Source of the DNA: Candidatus Pelagibacter sp.
Lineage (GTDB): Bacteria; Pseudomonadota; Alphaproteobacteria; Pelagibacterales; Pelagibacteraceae
NCBI GenBank assembly: GCA_028225715.1
Contig: JAOIXS010000001.1
Span: 89,078-153,077, forward strand
Direction of reading: 5' to 3'
Length of the DNA stretch: 64,000 nt
The position numbers and the translations under genes are program-made. Shown piece after piece: positions 1-9,152 of the stretch. Position 1 is the stretch's first letter. Each line of letters begins with the position of its first letter. A model generated the notes under the pieces. It saw nothing but the letters and a program-made list of their open reading frames with translations, was not told the origin of the DNA and made no database searches.

Positions 1-169
1 AATCATTTTTATTTGATAAATTGGTTATATCAAAAAAATCAGTTTTTTTATTGCTTAAATCCTTATCTAATTTTTTAACATCTAGTTTATAATCTTCAGA
101 AATTACTTTAGCAGTAGAAATTAATGCTTGTTTAAATTGCTCTTTAAAATTATCTTCTTTTGAGCTCAT
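1..169 (-). CDS. cobT: Cobaltochelatase CobT-like subunit, N-terminus only
   Basis: The reading frame begins at an ATG at 169-167 and runs off the left edge, so only 56 residues are visible (MSSKEDNFKEQFKQALISTA...). No catalytic domain is in view; the call rests on the opening residues (a CobT-like FK-AL--T-K-IS pattern) and on position directly downstream of cobS, whose stop codon abuts this start. CobT pairs with the CobS AAA+ ring in aerobic cobalt insertion, but in bacteria without a full B12 pathway the pair may serve another MoxR-type chelatase or chaperone role. Full-length protein and VWA domain cannot be checked here. Confidence 0.7.
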   Translation of the reverse strand, partial: MSSKEDNFKEQFKQALISTAKVISEDYKLDVKKLDKDLSNKKTDFFDITNLSNKND

Positions 170-1144
170 TTAGATCTGAATATTAACCATCGACTCTGGC
201 AACTCTTCCCCAAAACATCTCTGATAATATTCAGCTATTGTATTTTTCTCTATATCGTCACATTTATTTAAAAAAGTAACTCTAAAAGCATAACCTGTGT
301 CTTTGAAAATTTCAGCGTTTTCAGCCCAATGAAGTACCGTCCTTGGACTCATTACCGTTGATATATCTCCAGCTATAAAGCCTTTTCTAGTCAAAGATGC
401 AACCTTAATCATGTTGGATACTTTTTCTTTACCTTTTGGATTGTTTAAATTTTTATTTTTAGCAAGAACGATTTCCATTTCTCTATCGAGACTAAGATAG
501 TTTAAAGATGTTACGATATTCCATCTATCCATTTGTCCTTGGTTTATTTGCTGGGTACCATGGTACAATCCTGTTGTATCCCCTAAACCAACTGTATTTG
601 AAGTTGCAAATAATCTAAAAAATTTGTTTTGTTTTATAACTTTATTTTTATCTAAAAGAGTGAAATTTCCTTCGGCTTCTAATACCCTTTGGATAACAAA
701 CATCACATCTGGTCTTCCTGCATCATACTCATCAAAAACAAGTGCAACAGGGTTTTGAATAGACCAAGGTAAAATACCTTCTTTAAACTCTGTAATTTGT
801 TTGCCATCTTTTACAACAATTGCATCTTTTCCAATAAGATCAATCCTACTTACATGACTGTCTAAATTTACTCTAATACAAGGCCAGTTTAATCTAGCTG
901 CAATTTGTTCAATGTGAGTAGACTTTCCTGTACCATGATAACCCTGAACCAAGACACGTTTATTAAACGCAAAGCCTGATATGATAGCAAGAGTAGTATC
1001 TCTATCAAATTTATAATTTTTATCTATTTCAGGAACGTATTCACTTCTTTTTGAGAAAGCGTCAACTTCCATATCTGAATCAATTCCAAAACTTTGTTTT
1101 AAAGACATCTTAATGTCTGGCTGTATATTTAAATTAGGTGTCAA
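170..1144 (-). CDS. cobS: Cobaltochelatase CobS-like MoxR AAA+ ATPase
   Basis: 324 residues, the usual CobS length. Visible AAA+ elements: Walker A GYHGTGKS at 68-75, Walker B ALVFDEYD at 134-141 and a sensor-like FATSNT at 179-184. CobS is the ATPase ring that, with CobT, drives metal insertion by CobN; by family it belongs to the MoxR group of remodelling ATPases. The start overlaps the upstream J-domain gene by 11 nt, and the stop abuts cobT, indicating one transcript J-domain-cobS-cobT. The chaperone-like neighbour fits a metallochaperone or remodelling unit. No other cobalamin genes lie in the window, so a B12 role is unproven. Confidence 0.9.
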   Translation of the reverse strand: MTPNLNIQPDIKMSLKQSFGIDSDMEVDAFSKRSEYVPEIDKNYKFDRDTTLAIISGFAFNKRVLVQGYHGTGKSTHIEQIAARLNWPCIRVNLDSHVSRIDLIGKDAIVVKDGKQITEFKEGILPWSIQNPVALVFDEYDAGRPDVMFVIQRVLEAEGNFTLLDKNKVIKQNKFFRLFATSNTVGLGDTTGLYHGTQQINQGQMDRWNIVTSLNYLSLDREMEIVLAKNKNLNNPKGKEKVSNMIKVASLTRKGFIAGDISTVMSPRTVLHWAENAEIFKDTGYAFRVTFLNKCDDIEKNTIAEYYQRCFGEELPESMVNIQI

Positions 1145-1661
1145 TTTTTTCCTTATAAGTATTTTTTAGCTGAGTGTAAGCCAAAGTAATTAATTTAAGT
1201 TTTTCTTCGTATTCTTTATTTCCCAAATTAATATCAGGGTGAAATTTTTTGACAAGAGTTTTGAACTGATCTTGTATTTTTTCCCATTTTTGACCAACTG
1301 AAACACCCAGAATACTAAAAGCTTTAATATCATTTGCATCAAATTTGAATTGATTCATATGGTTATATTCACCTCTAAGTTTGGTTTTATCAAACTCATC
1401 TTTTAAAGTATTGTTCCATAGAACTTTAAAAAAGTTATCTGAAGAGCTAAAGCTCTGAGTGGGTTTGTGCCAGGTCATATCAGACTTTAAAAAATCAAAT
1501 ACTTGTTCATCATCCATTCCTTTAAAATAATTCCAATTTTTATTGAATTCTTTAACATGAGTTAAGCAAAGCAGCCTGTAGCGTTTGCTATTATCTTTCT
1601 CAATTGGCGCCTTATATTCACCAGTATCAAAGCAATTATTCCAATCACAAATATTTTTCAT
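1134..1661 (-). CDS. J-domain (DnaJ-like) protein with N-terminal Cys/His knuckle
   Basis: 175 residues. The C-terminal part (about 112-170) is a J domain with the diagnostic HPD at 141-143, followed by a helix IV-like segment. The N-terminal part carries C5-x4-C10 and C32-x2-H35, which could bind zinc. There is no Gly/Phe region or DnaJ central zinc domain, so this is a type III J protein, a co-chaperone that stimulates DnaK ATPase for specific clients. It is first in an operon with cobS and cobT and divergent from bolA. The client is not known; CobS/CobT is an inference from position. Confidence 0.85.
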   Translation of the reverse strand: MKNICDWNNCFDTGEYKAPIEKDNSKRYRLLCLTHVKEFNKNWNYFKGMDDEQVFDFLKSDMTWHKPTQSFSSSDNFFKVLWNNTLKDEFDKTKLRGEYNHMNQFKFDANDIKAFSILGVSVGQKWEKIQDQFKTLVKKFHPDINLGNKEYEEKLKLITLAYTQLKNTYKEKIDT

Positions 1662-1686
1662 ACTGTATAGTAATAAATTATTATTT

Positions 1687-1947
1687 ATGAATATAAACGA
1701 ATTAATTGTAATTGTTAAAAGTAAAATTGAAGCAGAAATTGTTATGCAAGATTTTAAAATAGAAGATAAAAGTTTTTTACATAAAAATCACAAAGGAAAT
1801 CAAGAAGGAATGTTTCATTTAAAACTAATTATTAAATCTGAAGAGCTGAAAAAATTAAGTAAAATAGAATCAACCAAGAAAATCTATAATATTTTAGATG
1901 TTGAATTGAAAGAACACATACATTCCATTCAAATATTACTTAGTTAA
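1687..1947 (+). CDS. bolA: BolA family protein
   Basis: 86 residues from the ATG at 1687 (MNINELIVIVKSKI...). A longer frame opens at 1585 but lies over the 5' end of the J-domain gene, so the shorter start is preferred and matches the usual BolA length. BolA proteins work with monothiol glutaredoxins in iron-sulfur trafficking and envelope stress. The conserved central HK-HKGNQEG-HF-like segment (residues about 34-45) carries the histidine typical of [2Fe-2S] bridging. The 3' end overlaps the convergent aroB stop by 12 nt. Confidence 0.8.
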   Translation: MNINELIVIVKSKIEAEIVMQDFKIEDKSFLHKNHKGNQEGMFHLKLIIKSEELKKLSKIESTKKIYNILDVELKEHIHSIQILLS

Positions 1948-3042
1948 TTCTTTTTTTAAAAAAAGATTAATAGTTTTTTCATTAAATTGTAATTTGTAAA
2001 CTGGGGAACCTACCTTTTTAAGCAGAACTAGATTAATTTTCCTTGTATTATTTTTCTTATCTTTTTTCATAAAAAATAAAAGTGTATTTAAATCCTTTAA
2101 TGAAAAAAACTTATTAATATTTCTTGGAAGATTTAGATTAGTTAAATGGTTGTTAATTAATTCAAATTCTTTTTTATTCAAAATTTTATTTAATAAGCTA
2201 AATTTTGCAGCAGTTTTAATGCCAAGGATAACCGCCTCACCATGATTTAGTTTGGCTGAATAACTTAGTGTTGCCTCAAAAGCATGAGCAAAGGTGTGTC
2301 CAAAATTTAGTATTTTTCTCATACCTAATTCTTTTTCGTCAGTTTCAACTACCTTTTTTTTAATCAAGCAGCTTTGATGAATAGCTTTTTGTATAAAGGG
2401 ACTTTTTAATTTTAAAATTTTTTCTCCATTCTTATTTAAAAAATTAAAAAACTTTTTATCATCAATAAGAGAGTGTTTTAAAATTTCACCATACCCACAC
2501 ACAACTTCTCTTTTTGGCAAAGAGTTTAAAAAATTAATATCTGATACAACTAGACTGGGTTGATAAAATGAGCCAATTAAGTTTTTACCATATTTGGTGT
2601 TTACACCTGTTTTGCCTCCAATAGATGAGTCAACCTGTGAAAGTAGTGTAGTTGGTATATTAACAAACTTTAAGCCACGTTTAAAAGTACTAGCTGCAAA
2701 GCCTGACACATCACCAGTAATACCCCCACCAATAGAAATCAAACAATCATTTCTATTAAAATTTTTTTTTAAAAGAATTGATGTGATTTCATTGACACTT
2801 TTTAGATTTTTGTTTTTTTCGCTTGCATTAAAATAATGAACTGTAGCAGATCCTTTTAGTAAAGATTTTAAAGCATCTTTTATTAAATTTTTCGGAACAT
2901 TCTTGTCAATTACAAGAAGACATTGATCAAAATTAATAGAGTTTTCTTTCAAGAATTTATTTATTTTTTTTAAGATATTATTTCCAATAATAATTGAATA
3001 TTTCTGACTGTTAGCGCTAACTTTTAATTTAATTAAGCTCAT
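1936..3042 (-). CDS. aroB: 3-dehydroquinate synthase
   Basis: 368 residues, full length. Converts DAHP to 3-dehydroquinate, step two of the shikimate pathway, using NAD and a divalent metal. Visible motifs: the NAD-binding GGGITGDVSGF stretch, the PTTLLSQVDSSIGGKTGVN core, the GYGEILKH segment with metal ligands and the NFGHTFAHAFE histidine motif. It follows aroK with a 14-nt overlap, so the two are co-translated from the same mRNA. The other shikimate gene in the window, aroA, is far away at 46-47 kb. Confidence 0.96.
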   Translation of the reverse strand: MSLIKLKVSANSQKYSIIIGNNILKKINKFLKENSINFDQCLLVIDKNVPKNLIKDALKSLLKGSATVHYFNASEKNKNLKSVNEITSILLKKNFNRNDCLISIGGGITGDVSGFAASTFKRGLKFVNIPTTLLSQVDSSIGGKTGVNTKYGKNLIGSFYQPSLVVSDINFLNSLPKREVVCGYGEILKHSLIDDKKFFNFLNKNGEKILKLKSPFIQKAIHQSCLIKKKVVETDEKELGMRKILNFGHTFAHAFEATLSYSAKLNHGEAVILGIKTAAKFSLLNKILNKKEFELINNHLTNLNLPRNINKFFSLKDLNTLLFFMKKDKKNNTRKINLVLLKKVGSPVYKLQFNEKTINLFLKKELTK

Positions 3043-3541
3043 ATGTTTTTATTATTGTTTTAACTATTTCACTTTTTGTTAATTTATTACAGTTTATTTT
3101 AAAATTAGCCTTTGAATATATTTTTTTTCTTTTGTTGATAATGGCCTTAATTTCTTGTTCAGTTGACTTTGAGGCTAAGGGTCTTTTTTTGCTACCTTTA
3201 ATTCTTTTAATTAAAACTAAATCATCCCAATTAAGCCAAAAAGAAAAATGATTTGTTAAAACATCTTTTCTTATCTTATCATTAACAAAACCACCCCCAC
3301 CTAAGGAAACAACAACTTTTTTATGTTTCAAAGATTTAATTGTTATTTTTTCTTCCAAATTTCTAAAGTAGTCTTCACCATTTGCTTCAAATATTTCTGA
3401 GACACTCATTCCAGCATGTTCTTCAATTAAATTATCTATATCAATGAATGGAATATTTAATTTTTTTGAAACCATAGCTCCTATAGAAGATTTGCCTGAC
3501 CCCATCATACCTAAAAAAACGAGGTTTTTATTTGAATTCAT
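3029..3541 (-). CDS. aroK: Shikimate kinase
   Basis: 170 residues. P-loop GMMGSGKSS at 11-19, shikimate-binding DIDNLIEE and RNLEEK segments, GGGGF loop and the lid-like KKRPLAS region are all visible. Phosphorylates shikimate with ATP before the EPSP synthase step. Operonic with aroB (14-nt overlap). The gene is divergent from the small membrane ORF at 3600, with about 58 bp between them for both promoters. Confidence 0.96.
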   Translation of the reverse strand: MNSNKNLVFLGMMGSGKSSIGAMVSKKLNIPFIDIDNLIEEHAGMSVSEIFEANGEDYFRNLEEKITIKSLKHKKVVVSLGGGGFVNDKIRKDVLTNHFSFWLNWDDLVLIKRIKGSKKRPLASKSTEQEIKAIINKRKKIYSKANFKINCNKLTKSEIVKTIIKTYELN

Positions 3542-3599
3542 AAGCTTTCTTTATTGAAAAAACACAAATATGTCTTAATTTGAAATTATTAAAGAATAT

Positions 3600-3776
3600 A
3601 TGCAATTTTCAAAAAACACAAGTAATGGGAGTGCTAAAAGTCTATTAATCAAAATAGCATTGGTGCTAATTATTTTTATCGGAGCCATAGTACTACTTGA
3701 GAAAATTGAATTTCCATATCCAAATAAAGACATAGAAAAAATCATCCCTAATGAAAAACTTAAAATTGTTAAGTAA
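3600..3776 (+). CDS. Small single-pass membrane protein (58 aa), unrecognised
   Basis: An ATG at 3600 opens a 58-codon frame ending with TAA at 3774-3776. The protein has a short polar N-terminus (QFSKNTSNGSAK), one hydrophobic helix at about residues 15-33 (LLIKIALVLIIFIGAIVLL) and a charged tail ending in KIVK. It overlaps the next gene by 26 nt, a pattern seen for real co-translated genes in this genome. Codon use looks coding-like, but no family is recognised. Could be a cytoplasmic-membrane anchor or regulator partner of the exported protein that follows. Confidence 0.55.
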   Translation: MQFSKNTSNGSAKSLLIKIALVLIIFIGAIVLLEKIEFPYPNKDIEKIIPNEKLKIVK

Positions 3777-5511
3777 GAACTATTTTTTAGTTATATTATT
3801 TTCTTTATTTTTTGGTTTTGCAACCAACTCACAAGAACCAGTGGATATCTGGGAAGTAGGTGAAAAAAAACCAAAAGAAAATACAAACCTAATCGAAGAT
3901 GAAGCAGAAAAAAATATTCAACAGAATACTATTTATGAAATGCAGTCCCAAAAAGAAGGGGAATTAAGTATAGAGGAAACACAAACTTTAATTTCTAAAG
4001 AAACAAAGTTAGTTGGAATTTACGATCCTGCAGAAAACGGTTTAGATATTAATATGTGGTCTAATTCTAACGGGGATCAAATTTTAAATATCTTTAAAAG
4101 AATAGATAAATTGGAACTTTCAAGAGATGCTGCAGAGATTTTGGATGTTTTATTATTAACAAATGCACTTTATCCAGAAATAAATATTTCAAAAGAGCAG
4201 TTTTTAGAAATTAAATCAAAGTGGCTTATTAAACGTTCAAACTTTGAATTAATTGAAAAATATTTATTAAATAATGAGATTATTAATGAGCACCCAAAAC
4301 TTACCAAACATTTAGTAGATCATTATTTGTCTCAATCAAATGTTAAAAAAGCTTGTGAGATTTTTTCTAAAATTAAAGAACCGATACAAGATTTATATTT
4401 GTCTAAATATAATATTTATTGCTTAATTAATAATAATAAAAGAGATGAAGCTCAATTACTCATAGATCTTCAATTAGAATCAGGTATTGCAGATAAGTTT
4501 TTTAATCAAAAAATTGATTATTTGATGGGGTATAATACAGAACCAGCAATAGAAGTTTCAGAAAAAACAATTTTAGATTTTCACTTATCACACAGAACAA
4601 ATCCAGAATTTAAATTTGAACCCAAAAATACTACATCCAAACAAATATGGAAATATTTATCAACTTCAAATCTATTAGATAATATCAATGATATTGAGCT
4701 TACAGATATAGAAAAAATTACCAGTATTGAAAAAGCAACGCATGATGGAAATTATACAGAGAAAGAATTATTTGAACTCTATAAGAGATTTCAATTTAAT
4801 ATTAATCAATTATTAAATATTAAAGAATCAACTAAAGTGCTCTCAACAATTGAGACAAGAGCCCTAATTTATCAAGGAATTTTAATTACTACTGAAATTG
4901 AGAATAAGTTACAACTAATGAATGCTCTCAAAAATTCTTTTAAGAATGACGGTATTGAGAATGCATTTAACATAGAATTAAAAACTTTTTTAAGCAATAT
5001 AGAAGAGGATAAGGTCCCTTCAAATTTTACAACATTTTATCAGAATAATTTAGATGATGAAGAAATGGAACAAGCAAATATTAAGATAAATAATAAAATT
5101 TTACATCAATCAAAATTAATAAATTATTTAAAATTAGAAAAATCAAAAAAAGATCCCACAAAAGATGTTAATGATTTCTTAAAAAAGATTAAAAAAAATA
5201 AAAAATATTTTTTTTCTAAAAAAGATATAATTTTAGTTGAGGCTTTTAAGTCTGATGGCATCAAGATTTTAGATAAGTATAATGATTTATACCAAATAAA
5301 AGATTCAGAAATACCATCTGATATTCAAATATTTGTTAACAGTGGTGATATGGCCGCTGCATTGCTTAGAATTGTTGAGGTTATAGGGCAGGACAACTTA
5401 AATAATATTGATGAGGATACGTTATATTTTATTATAAGCACACTTAACCAGTTAAATGCGGATCCACTAAGAAATAGAATACTCTTTAAAGTTCTTCCTT
5501 TAAAAGTTTAA
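3751..5511 (+). CDS. Exported protein of unknown function (586 aa)
   Basis: N-terminal signal peptide: charged KNLK start, hydrophobic core around residues 10-25 and a likely cleavage near NS-QE (about 27-28). The rest is a long, helix-rich, Lys/Glu/Asn-rich protein without cysteines at the mature start, so not a lipoprotein. The arrangement of short amphipathic helices suggests a tetratricopeptide-like or alpha-solenoid scaffold, but no repeat consensus is clear. It precedes def by 26 bp and may share its transcript. Function is not recognised; periplasmic location is inferred from the signal peptide. Confidence 0.8.
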   Translation: MKNLKLLSKNYFLVILFSLFFGFATNSQEPVDIWEVGEKKPKENTNLIEDEAEKNIQQNTIYEMQSQKEGELSIEETQTLISKETKLVGIYDPAENGLDINMWSNSNGDQILNIFKRIDKLELSRDAAEILDVLLLTNALYPEINISKEQFLEIKSKWLIKRSNFELIEKYLLNNEIINEHPKLTKHLVDHYLSQSNVKKACEIFSKIKEPIQDLYLSKYNIYCLINNNKRDEAQLLIDLQLESGIADKFFNQKIDYLMGYNTEPAIEVSEKTILDFHLSHRTNPEFKFEPKNTTSKQIWKYLSTSNLLDNINDIELTDIEKITSIEKATHDGNYTEKELFELYKRFQFNINQLLNIKESTKVLSTIETRALIYQGILITTEIENKLQLMNALKNSFKNDGIENAFNIELKTFLSNIEEDKVPSNFTTFYQNNLDDEEMEQANIKINNKILHQSKLINYLKLEKSKKDPTKDVNDFLKKIKKNKKYFFSKKDIILVEAFKSDGIKILDKYNDLYQIKDSEIPSDIQIFVNSGDMAAALLRIVEVIGQDNLNNIDEDTLYFIISTLNQLNADPLRNRILFKVLPLKV

Positions 5512-5537
5512 AATTTATACTAAAATAATCAGTCATT

Positions 5538-6056
5538 ATGTCAGTTAAACCAATTTTAACAGAACCAAACAAACTATTAAGACAGGTTTCTAAACCAGTT
5601 GAAAATGTTGGTGATGAAGAAAGAAGACTTATGAATGATATGCTGGATACCATGTATGCAGCACCCGGAATAGGTCTTGCAGCAATTCAAATAGGTGTAC
5701 CAAAAAGAATTATAGTGATGGATATAAGTAGAGATGAAGACAAAAAAGAACCAAGATATTTTGTTAATCCAGTAATTAAAAATAAAAATAATGAAACATC
5801 AAAATACGAAGAGGGATGTTTATCTGTTCCAGATCAGTTTGCTGAAATAGAAAGACCAAATGAATGTGAAGTTGAATACTTAGATTATAATGGAAAAAAA
5901 CAATTATTGAAAGCTGATGGATTATTGGCAACTTGTATTCAGCATGAAATGGATCACTTAGAAGGAGTTTTGTTTATAGATTATTTATCTAAATTAAAAA
6001 AATCTATGATAATTAAAAAACTTTCTAAAATTAAGTCGAATAGAATAATTGTTTAA
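5538..6056 (+). CDS. def: Peptide deformylase
   Basis: 172 residues, usual size. All three signature motifs are present: GIGLAAIQ at 44-51, EGCLSVP at 92-98 (metal-binding cysteine) and QHEMDHLEG at 135-143 (two histidines and the catalytic glutamate). Removes the formyl group from nascent proteins. Its stop codon TAA is followed immediately by the fmt ATG, so deformylase and formyltransferase are translated as a coupled pair. Confidence 0.97.
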   Translation: MSVKPILTEPNKLLRQVSKPVENVGDEERRLMNDMLDTMYAAPGIGLAAIQIGVPKRIIVMDISRDEDKKEPRYFVNPVIKNKNNETSKYEEGCLSVPDQFAEIERPNECEVEYLDYNGKKQLLKADGLLATCIQHEMDHLEGVLFIDYLSKLKKSMIIKKLSKIKSNRIIV

Positions 6057-6989
6057 ATGACAAAAAAAATTGTCTTCATGGGCACTCCATTATTTGCTGT
6101 ACCCATCCTAAAATCTTTATATGAAAAAAATTATATAATACCTACTGTATACACACAGCCACCAAAAAAATCACAAAGAGGACAAAAAATAAATAAGTCA
6201 CCAATACAAATTGCAGGAGAAGATTTTAATATAGATTGTAGAACACCTGAAACTTTAAAAGAAAATAAAGATGAATACGAATATTTAAGACAACTAAATT
6301 TAGATTTGGTAATTGTCGTAGCCTACGGTCAAATAATACCCAAAGAATTTTTGAATCTTGCCAAAAAAGGTTTTATCAATATTCATGCCTCCCTTCTGCC
6401 AAAGTGGAGAGGTGCAGCACCTATTCAACGATCTATTATGAACTTAGATAAAGAAACAGGAATTAGTATCATGAGAATAGGAGAGAAACTTGATACTGGT
6501 CCAGTCTGCAACAATTATAGAGTAGAAATTAAAGATAATGATAATGCGGAAATTATATCAAATAAACTCTCAATATTAGCTTCAGAAAAAATTATAGAAA
6601 ATGTAGACAGTATACTTGAAGATAAATTAATATTTAAAGAACAAGACGACTTAAAAGCAACCTACGCTTCCAAAATTGAAAAGTCAGAGGGTGAAATTCA
6701 GTGGAATGATAATGCGGAAAGTATTATTGGAAAAATAAATGGATTATACCCAAGCCCTGGGGCTTTTTTTATTTTTAAAGAAGAAAGATACAAAATTTTA
6801 AAAGCAGAATTAGGCACTAAAAGTGGTGAGATAGGTGAGGTAATGTCTAGTGAATTAGAAATTGGCTGTGGAGATCAAAAATCTATAAAAGTTATTGAAA
6901 TTCAAAGACAAGGAAAAAAGCCTCAAAATATTAATGAATTTGTTCTTGGTTCTCAAATAATAAAAGGCTCAAGATTAACAAATGTTTAG
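6057..6989 (+). CDS. fmt: Methionyl-tRNA formyltransferase
   Basis: 310 residues. N-terminal Rossmann-like transferase domain with FMGTPLFAVPIL at 7-17, the catalytic N108/H110 in NIHASLLPKWRGAAP, and D146; a C-terminal OB-like domain follows. Formylates initiator Met-tRNA with 10-formyl-THF. Directly abuts def upstream and overlaps truA by 8 nt downstream. A GC-rich inverted repeat with T-run near 6752-6770 lies inside the coding frame and is coincidental codon content rather than a terminator. Confidence 0.96.
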   Translation: MTKKIVFMGTPLFAVPILKSLYEKNYIIPTVYTQPPKKSQRGQKINKSPIQIAGEDFNIDCRTPETLKENKDEYEYLRQLNLDLVIVVAYGQIIPKEFLNLAKKGFINIHASLLPKWRGAAPIQRSIMNLDKETGISIMRIGEKLDTGPVCNNYRVEIKDNDNAEIISNKLSILASEKIIENVDSILEDKLIFKEQDDLKATYASKIEKSEGEIQWNDNAESIIGKINGLYPSPGAFFIFKEERYKILKAELGTKSGEIGEVMSSELEIGCGDQKSIKVIEIQRQGKKPQNINEFVLGSQIIKGSRLTNV

Positions 6990-7722
6990 ATATCAAGTTT
7001 TAATAGAATATATAGGAACCAACTTTGTTGGTTGGCAAATACAATCTAAAGGAAAATCAATTCAAAAAGAAATACAAGCCAAATTATCAAAACTTTTAAA
7101 AGAAAAAGTTGTCTTAATAGGATCTGGAAGAACAGACGCAGGCGTTCATGCTATAGAACAGTCAGCTCATTTTGACTGCAAAAAAGAAATTCAAAATTTA
7201 GATAAGTTATTAAAATCAATTAATCATTTTATAAATGATAAAGGTATTTCTATTTTAGCAATTAAAAAAAGAAGTATAAAATTTCATGCAAGATATTCTG
7301 CTAAACAAAGAATTTATAAATATATAATTTTTAATAGATTAAGTAAGCCTTCTCTTGAAAAAGAAAGAGGTTGGCACATCATCAAAAAATTAGATATTGA
7401 GTTAATAAAAAAAGGAGCAAAAAAACTTTTAGGTACTAAAGATTTTTCTACTTTTAGAGCATCAAGCTGTAATGCAAAAAGTCCAATTAAAACTATGAAA
7501 TCTATTAAGATTAAATCAAAGGGTGGAAGAATTGAAATACAATTTAAATCACAATCATTTTTACAACAACAAGTACGATCTATGGTAGGTAGTTTAAAAT
7601 ACTTAGCTGAAAATAAATGGAATTTAAAAAAATTTGAATTTGTTATTAAATCAAAAAAAAGAATTTTTTGTGCACCACCAGCGCCAGCAGAGGGATTATT
7701 TTTGGAAAAAGTTATTTACTAG
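6982..7722 (+). CDS. truA: tRNA pseudouridine synthase A
   Basis: 246 residues. The catalytic motif GRTDAGVHA is at 49-57 with the nucleophile D52. Converts uridines 38-40 of tRNA anticodon stem-loops to pseudouridine. The C-terminal region keeps the FLQQQVRSMVG segment and ends with an APPAPAEGL pattern usual for TruA. It is the last gene of def-fmt-truA (8-nt overlap with fmt) and converges with the SET gene, overlapping it by 11 nt. Confidence 0.96.
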   Translation: MFRYQVLIEYIGTNFVGWQIQSKGKSIQKEIQAKLSKLLKEKVVLIGSGRTDAGVHAIEQSAHFDCKKEIQNLDKLLKSINHFINDKGISILAIKKRSIKFHARYSAKQRIYKYIIFNRLSKPSLEKERGWHIIKKLDIELIKKGAKKLLGTKDFSTFRASSCNAKSPIKTMKSIKIKSKGGRIEIQFKSQSFLQQQVRSMVGSLKYLAENKWNLKKFEFVIKSKKRIFCAPPAPAEGLFLEKVIY

Positions 7723-8191
7723 TTTTTTGTCGGCCAATGCTAAATTTTTTATTAATTCTCCATCTAGATTCTGATCGAACAATATAGCCACAACAATTCT
7801 TTGACTTACATTTGCATGGAAACTGTTTGTAATCTTCGTCGTAGCCAAAACCATAGTCAGCTGTAATCTCTTCACCTTTTTTAATATCTTTTATAGCAAC
7901 TATCCATAACTTTAAACCTGTCCCATTATAATCGCAGTTATTAGAACAAGAGTGATTTATTAAACGTGCAGTATTCCAAGAAACATCTCCATCCATGTCG
8001 TATTTTTTATTTAAATTAAATAAATAGATGGGCTTTGCATTATCAAACTTTTGTGATTCTTCCGTTTGTTTCTTAGTAATAATTTTGCCAACATAATCAA
8101 TAATTCTAGTACCTTCTTTGATATCTTTTGTAGCATATAGGCCACGACCTTTTTTATCGATGTCAGATTTTTTAATTTTGTAAAGTTTCAT
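7712..8191 (-). CDS. SET-domain protein-lysine methyltransferase
   Basis: 159 residues, almost entirely a SET domain. Motifs: GRGLYATKDIKEG near 15-27, the pseudoknot motif RLINHSCSNN at 77-86, GEEITADYGF at 106-115 with the catalytic-type tyrosine, and a post-SET cysteine cluster CKCKSKNCCG at 126-135 that together with C82 could bind zinc. SET proteins transfer methyl groups from SAM to lysines. The bacterial target is unknown; ribosomal or nucleoid proteins such as HU/IHF are possibilities. It follows the deacetylase-family gene by 31 bp on the same strand. Confidence 0.9.
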   Translation of the reverse strand: MKLYKIKKSDIDKKGRGLYATKDIKEGTRIIDYVGKIITKKQTEESQKFDNAKPIYLFNLNKKYDMDGDVSWNTARLINHSCSNNCDYNGTGLKLWIVAIKDIKKGEEITADYGFGYDEDYKQFPCKCKSKNCCGYIVRSESRWRINKKFSIGRQKTSK

Positions 8192-8222
8192 TGTGAGTTC
8201 TTTAATGCGTATTGAGAAATTA

Positions 8223-9152
8223 TCAATTAAATTCTAGTAAAGCTTTTACATGCATCTCAGTACTTTCTTGAAGTGCTAATAGATCGTATCCACCTTCTAA
8301 AATTGACACTACTTTTCCATCACAATATTGTTTTGATAGCTCCAGTGTTCTTTTGGTAATGTTATAAAAGTCTTTTGAGTCTAATTGAAGTTGTGCCAAT
8401 GGATCATCTTTATGGGCATCAAACCCTGCAGAAAGTAAGATGAATTCAGGTTTGAATTCTTTAATTTTTTTAAGTGCAAATTCAAAGGCATTTAAATATT
8501 CTTCTGAGGTTGTTCCTGCTGGCAAAGGAATATTTAATATGTTGTTATATTTTCCTTTTTCATCATTAGTACCTGACCCTGGGTAATAGGGGTATTGATG
8601 AGTAGAGATATATAGAACTTTTTCATTATCATAAAAAATATCTTGAGTGCCGTTTCCATGATGCACATCAAAATCAATAATTGCTATTTTTTTAAGTTTG
8701 TATTTATTTATGAGATAATTAGCTCCAACAGCCACATTGTTATAGATACAAAAACCCATAGCTTTATTTTTCTCTGCATGATGCCCTGGAGGTCTAACGG
8801 CACAAAAAGCGTTTTTAAAATCTTTATTTTGAACACCATCAATAGCTGTAATAATTGAACCTACGGCATCTGACGTGGCATCCTTACTTCCTGGAGAGAC
8901 AATTGTATCTCCATCTAAAAAAGATAATCCTTTTTCAGGAAAAGATTTTTCTACAAAATTTATATAATCAGAATTGTGAGTTATTTCTAAAAGTGACCGG
9001 TCAAATCTTGAAGGTTTTTTCCAAACTAAATCTTTATTATCTAATTTTTTGAAATTATCGATAACTACTGTAACCCTATCAATTTTCTCTGGATGACCGT
9101 CGCCCGTATTATGATTTTGATAAGTATTAGAGGTTATTAAACCAGTTTTCAT
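8223..9152 (-). CDS. Histone deacetylase family (class II/acetoin-utilisation-like) hydrolase
   Basis: 309 residues. Catalytic core is intact: RPPGHHAEKN with the His pair, IDFDVHHGNGTQ with zinc-binding Asp and His, STHQYPYYPG, and SAGFDAHKDDP with the third zinc Asp. Family members deacetylate lysines, polyamines or small amides; the bacterial substrate cannot be told from sequence. The start codon directly follows the stop of the 64-aa gene, so it belongs to a dapD-dapE-64aa-deacetylase-SET transcript. The neighbouring SET protein makes a lysine acyl/methyl modification theme plausible. Confidence 0.92.
   Translation of the reverse strand: MKTGLITSNTYQNHNTGDGHPEKIDRVTVVIDNFKKLDNKDLVWKKPSRFDRSLLEITHNSDYINFVEKSFPEKGLSFLDGDTIVSPGSKDATSDAVGSIITAIDGVQNKDFKNAFCAVRPPGHHAEKNKAMGFCIYNNVAVGANYLINKYKLKKIAIIDFDVHHGNGTQDIFYDNEKVLYISTHQYPYYPGSGTNDEKGKYNNILNIPLPAGTTSEEYLNAFEFALKKIKEFKPEFILLSAGFDAHKDDPLAQLQLDSKDFYNITKRTLELSKQYCDGKVVSILEGGYDLLALQESTEMHVKALLEFN

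Noticed and set aside
2594..2836. 80-codon plus-strand frame inside aroB
   Set aside because: Complement of conserved aroB coding, proline-rich composition from the antisense of NAD-binding glycines.
6752..6770. Terminator-like hairpin AGCCC/GGGCT with T-run
   Set aside because: Lies inside fmt and encodes the conserved YPSPGAFF segment in frame, so it is a by-product of codons.
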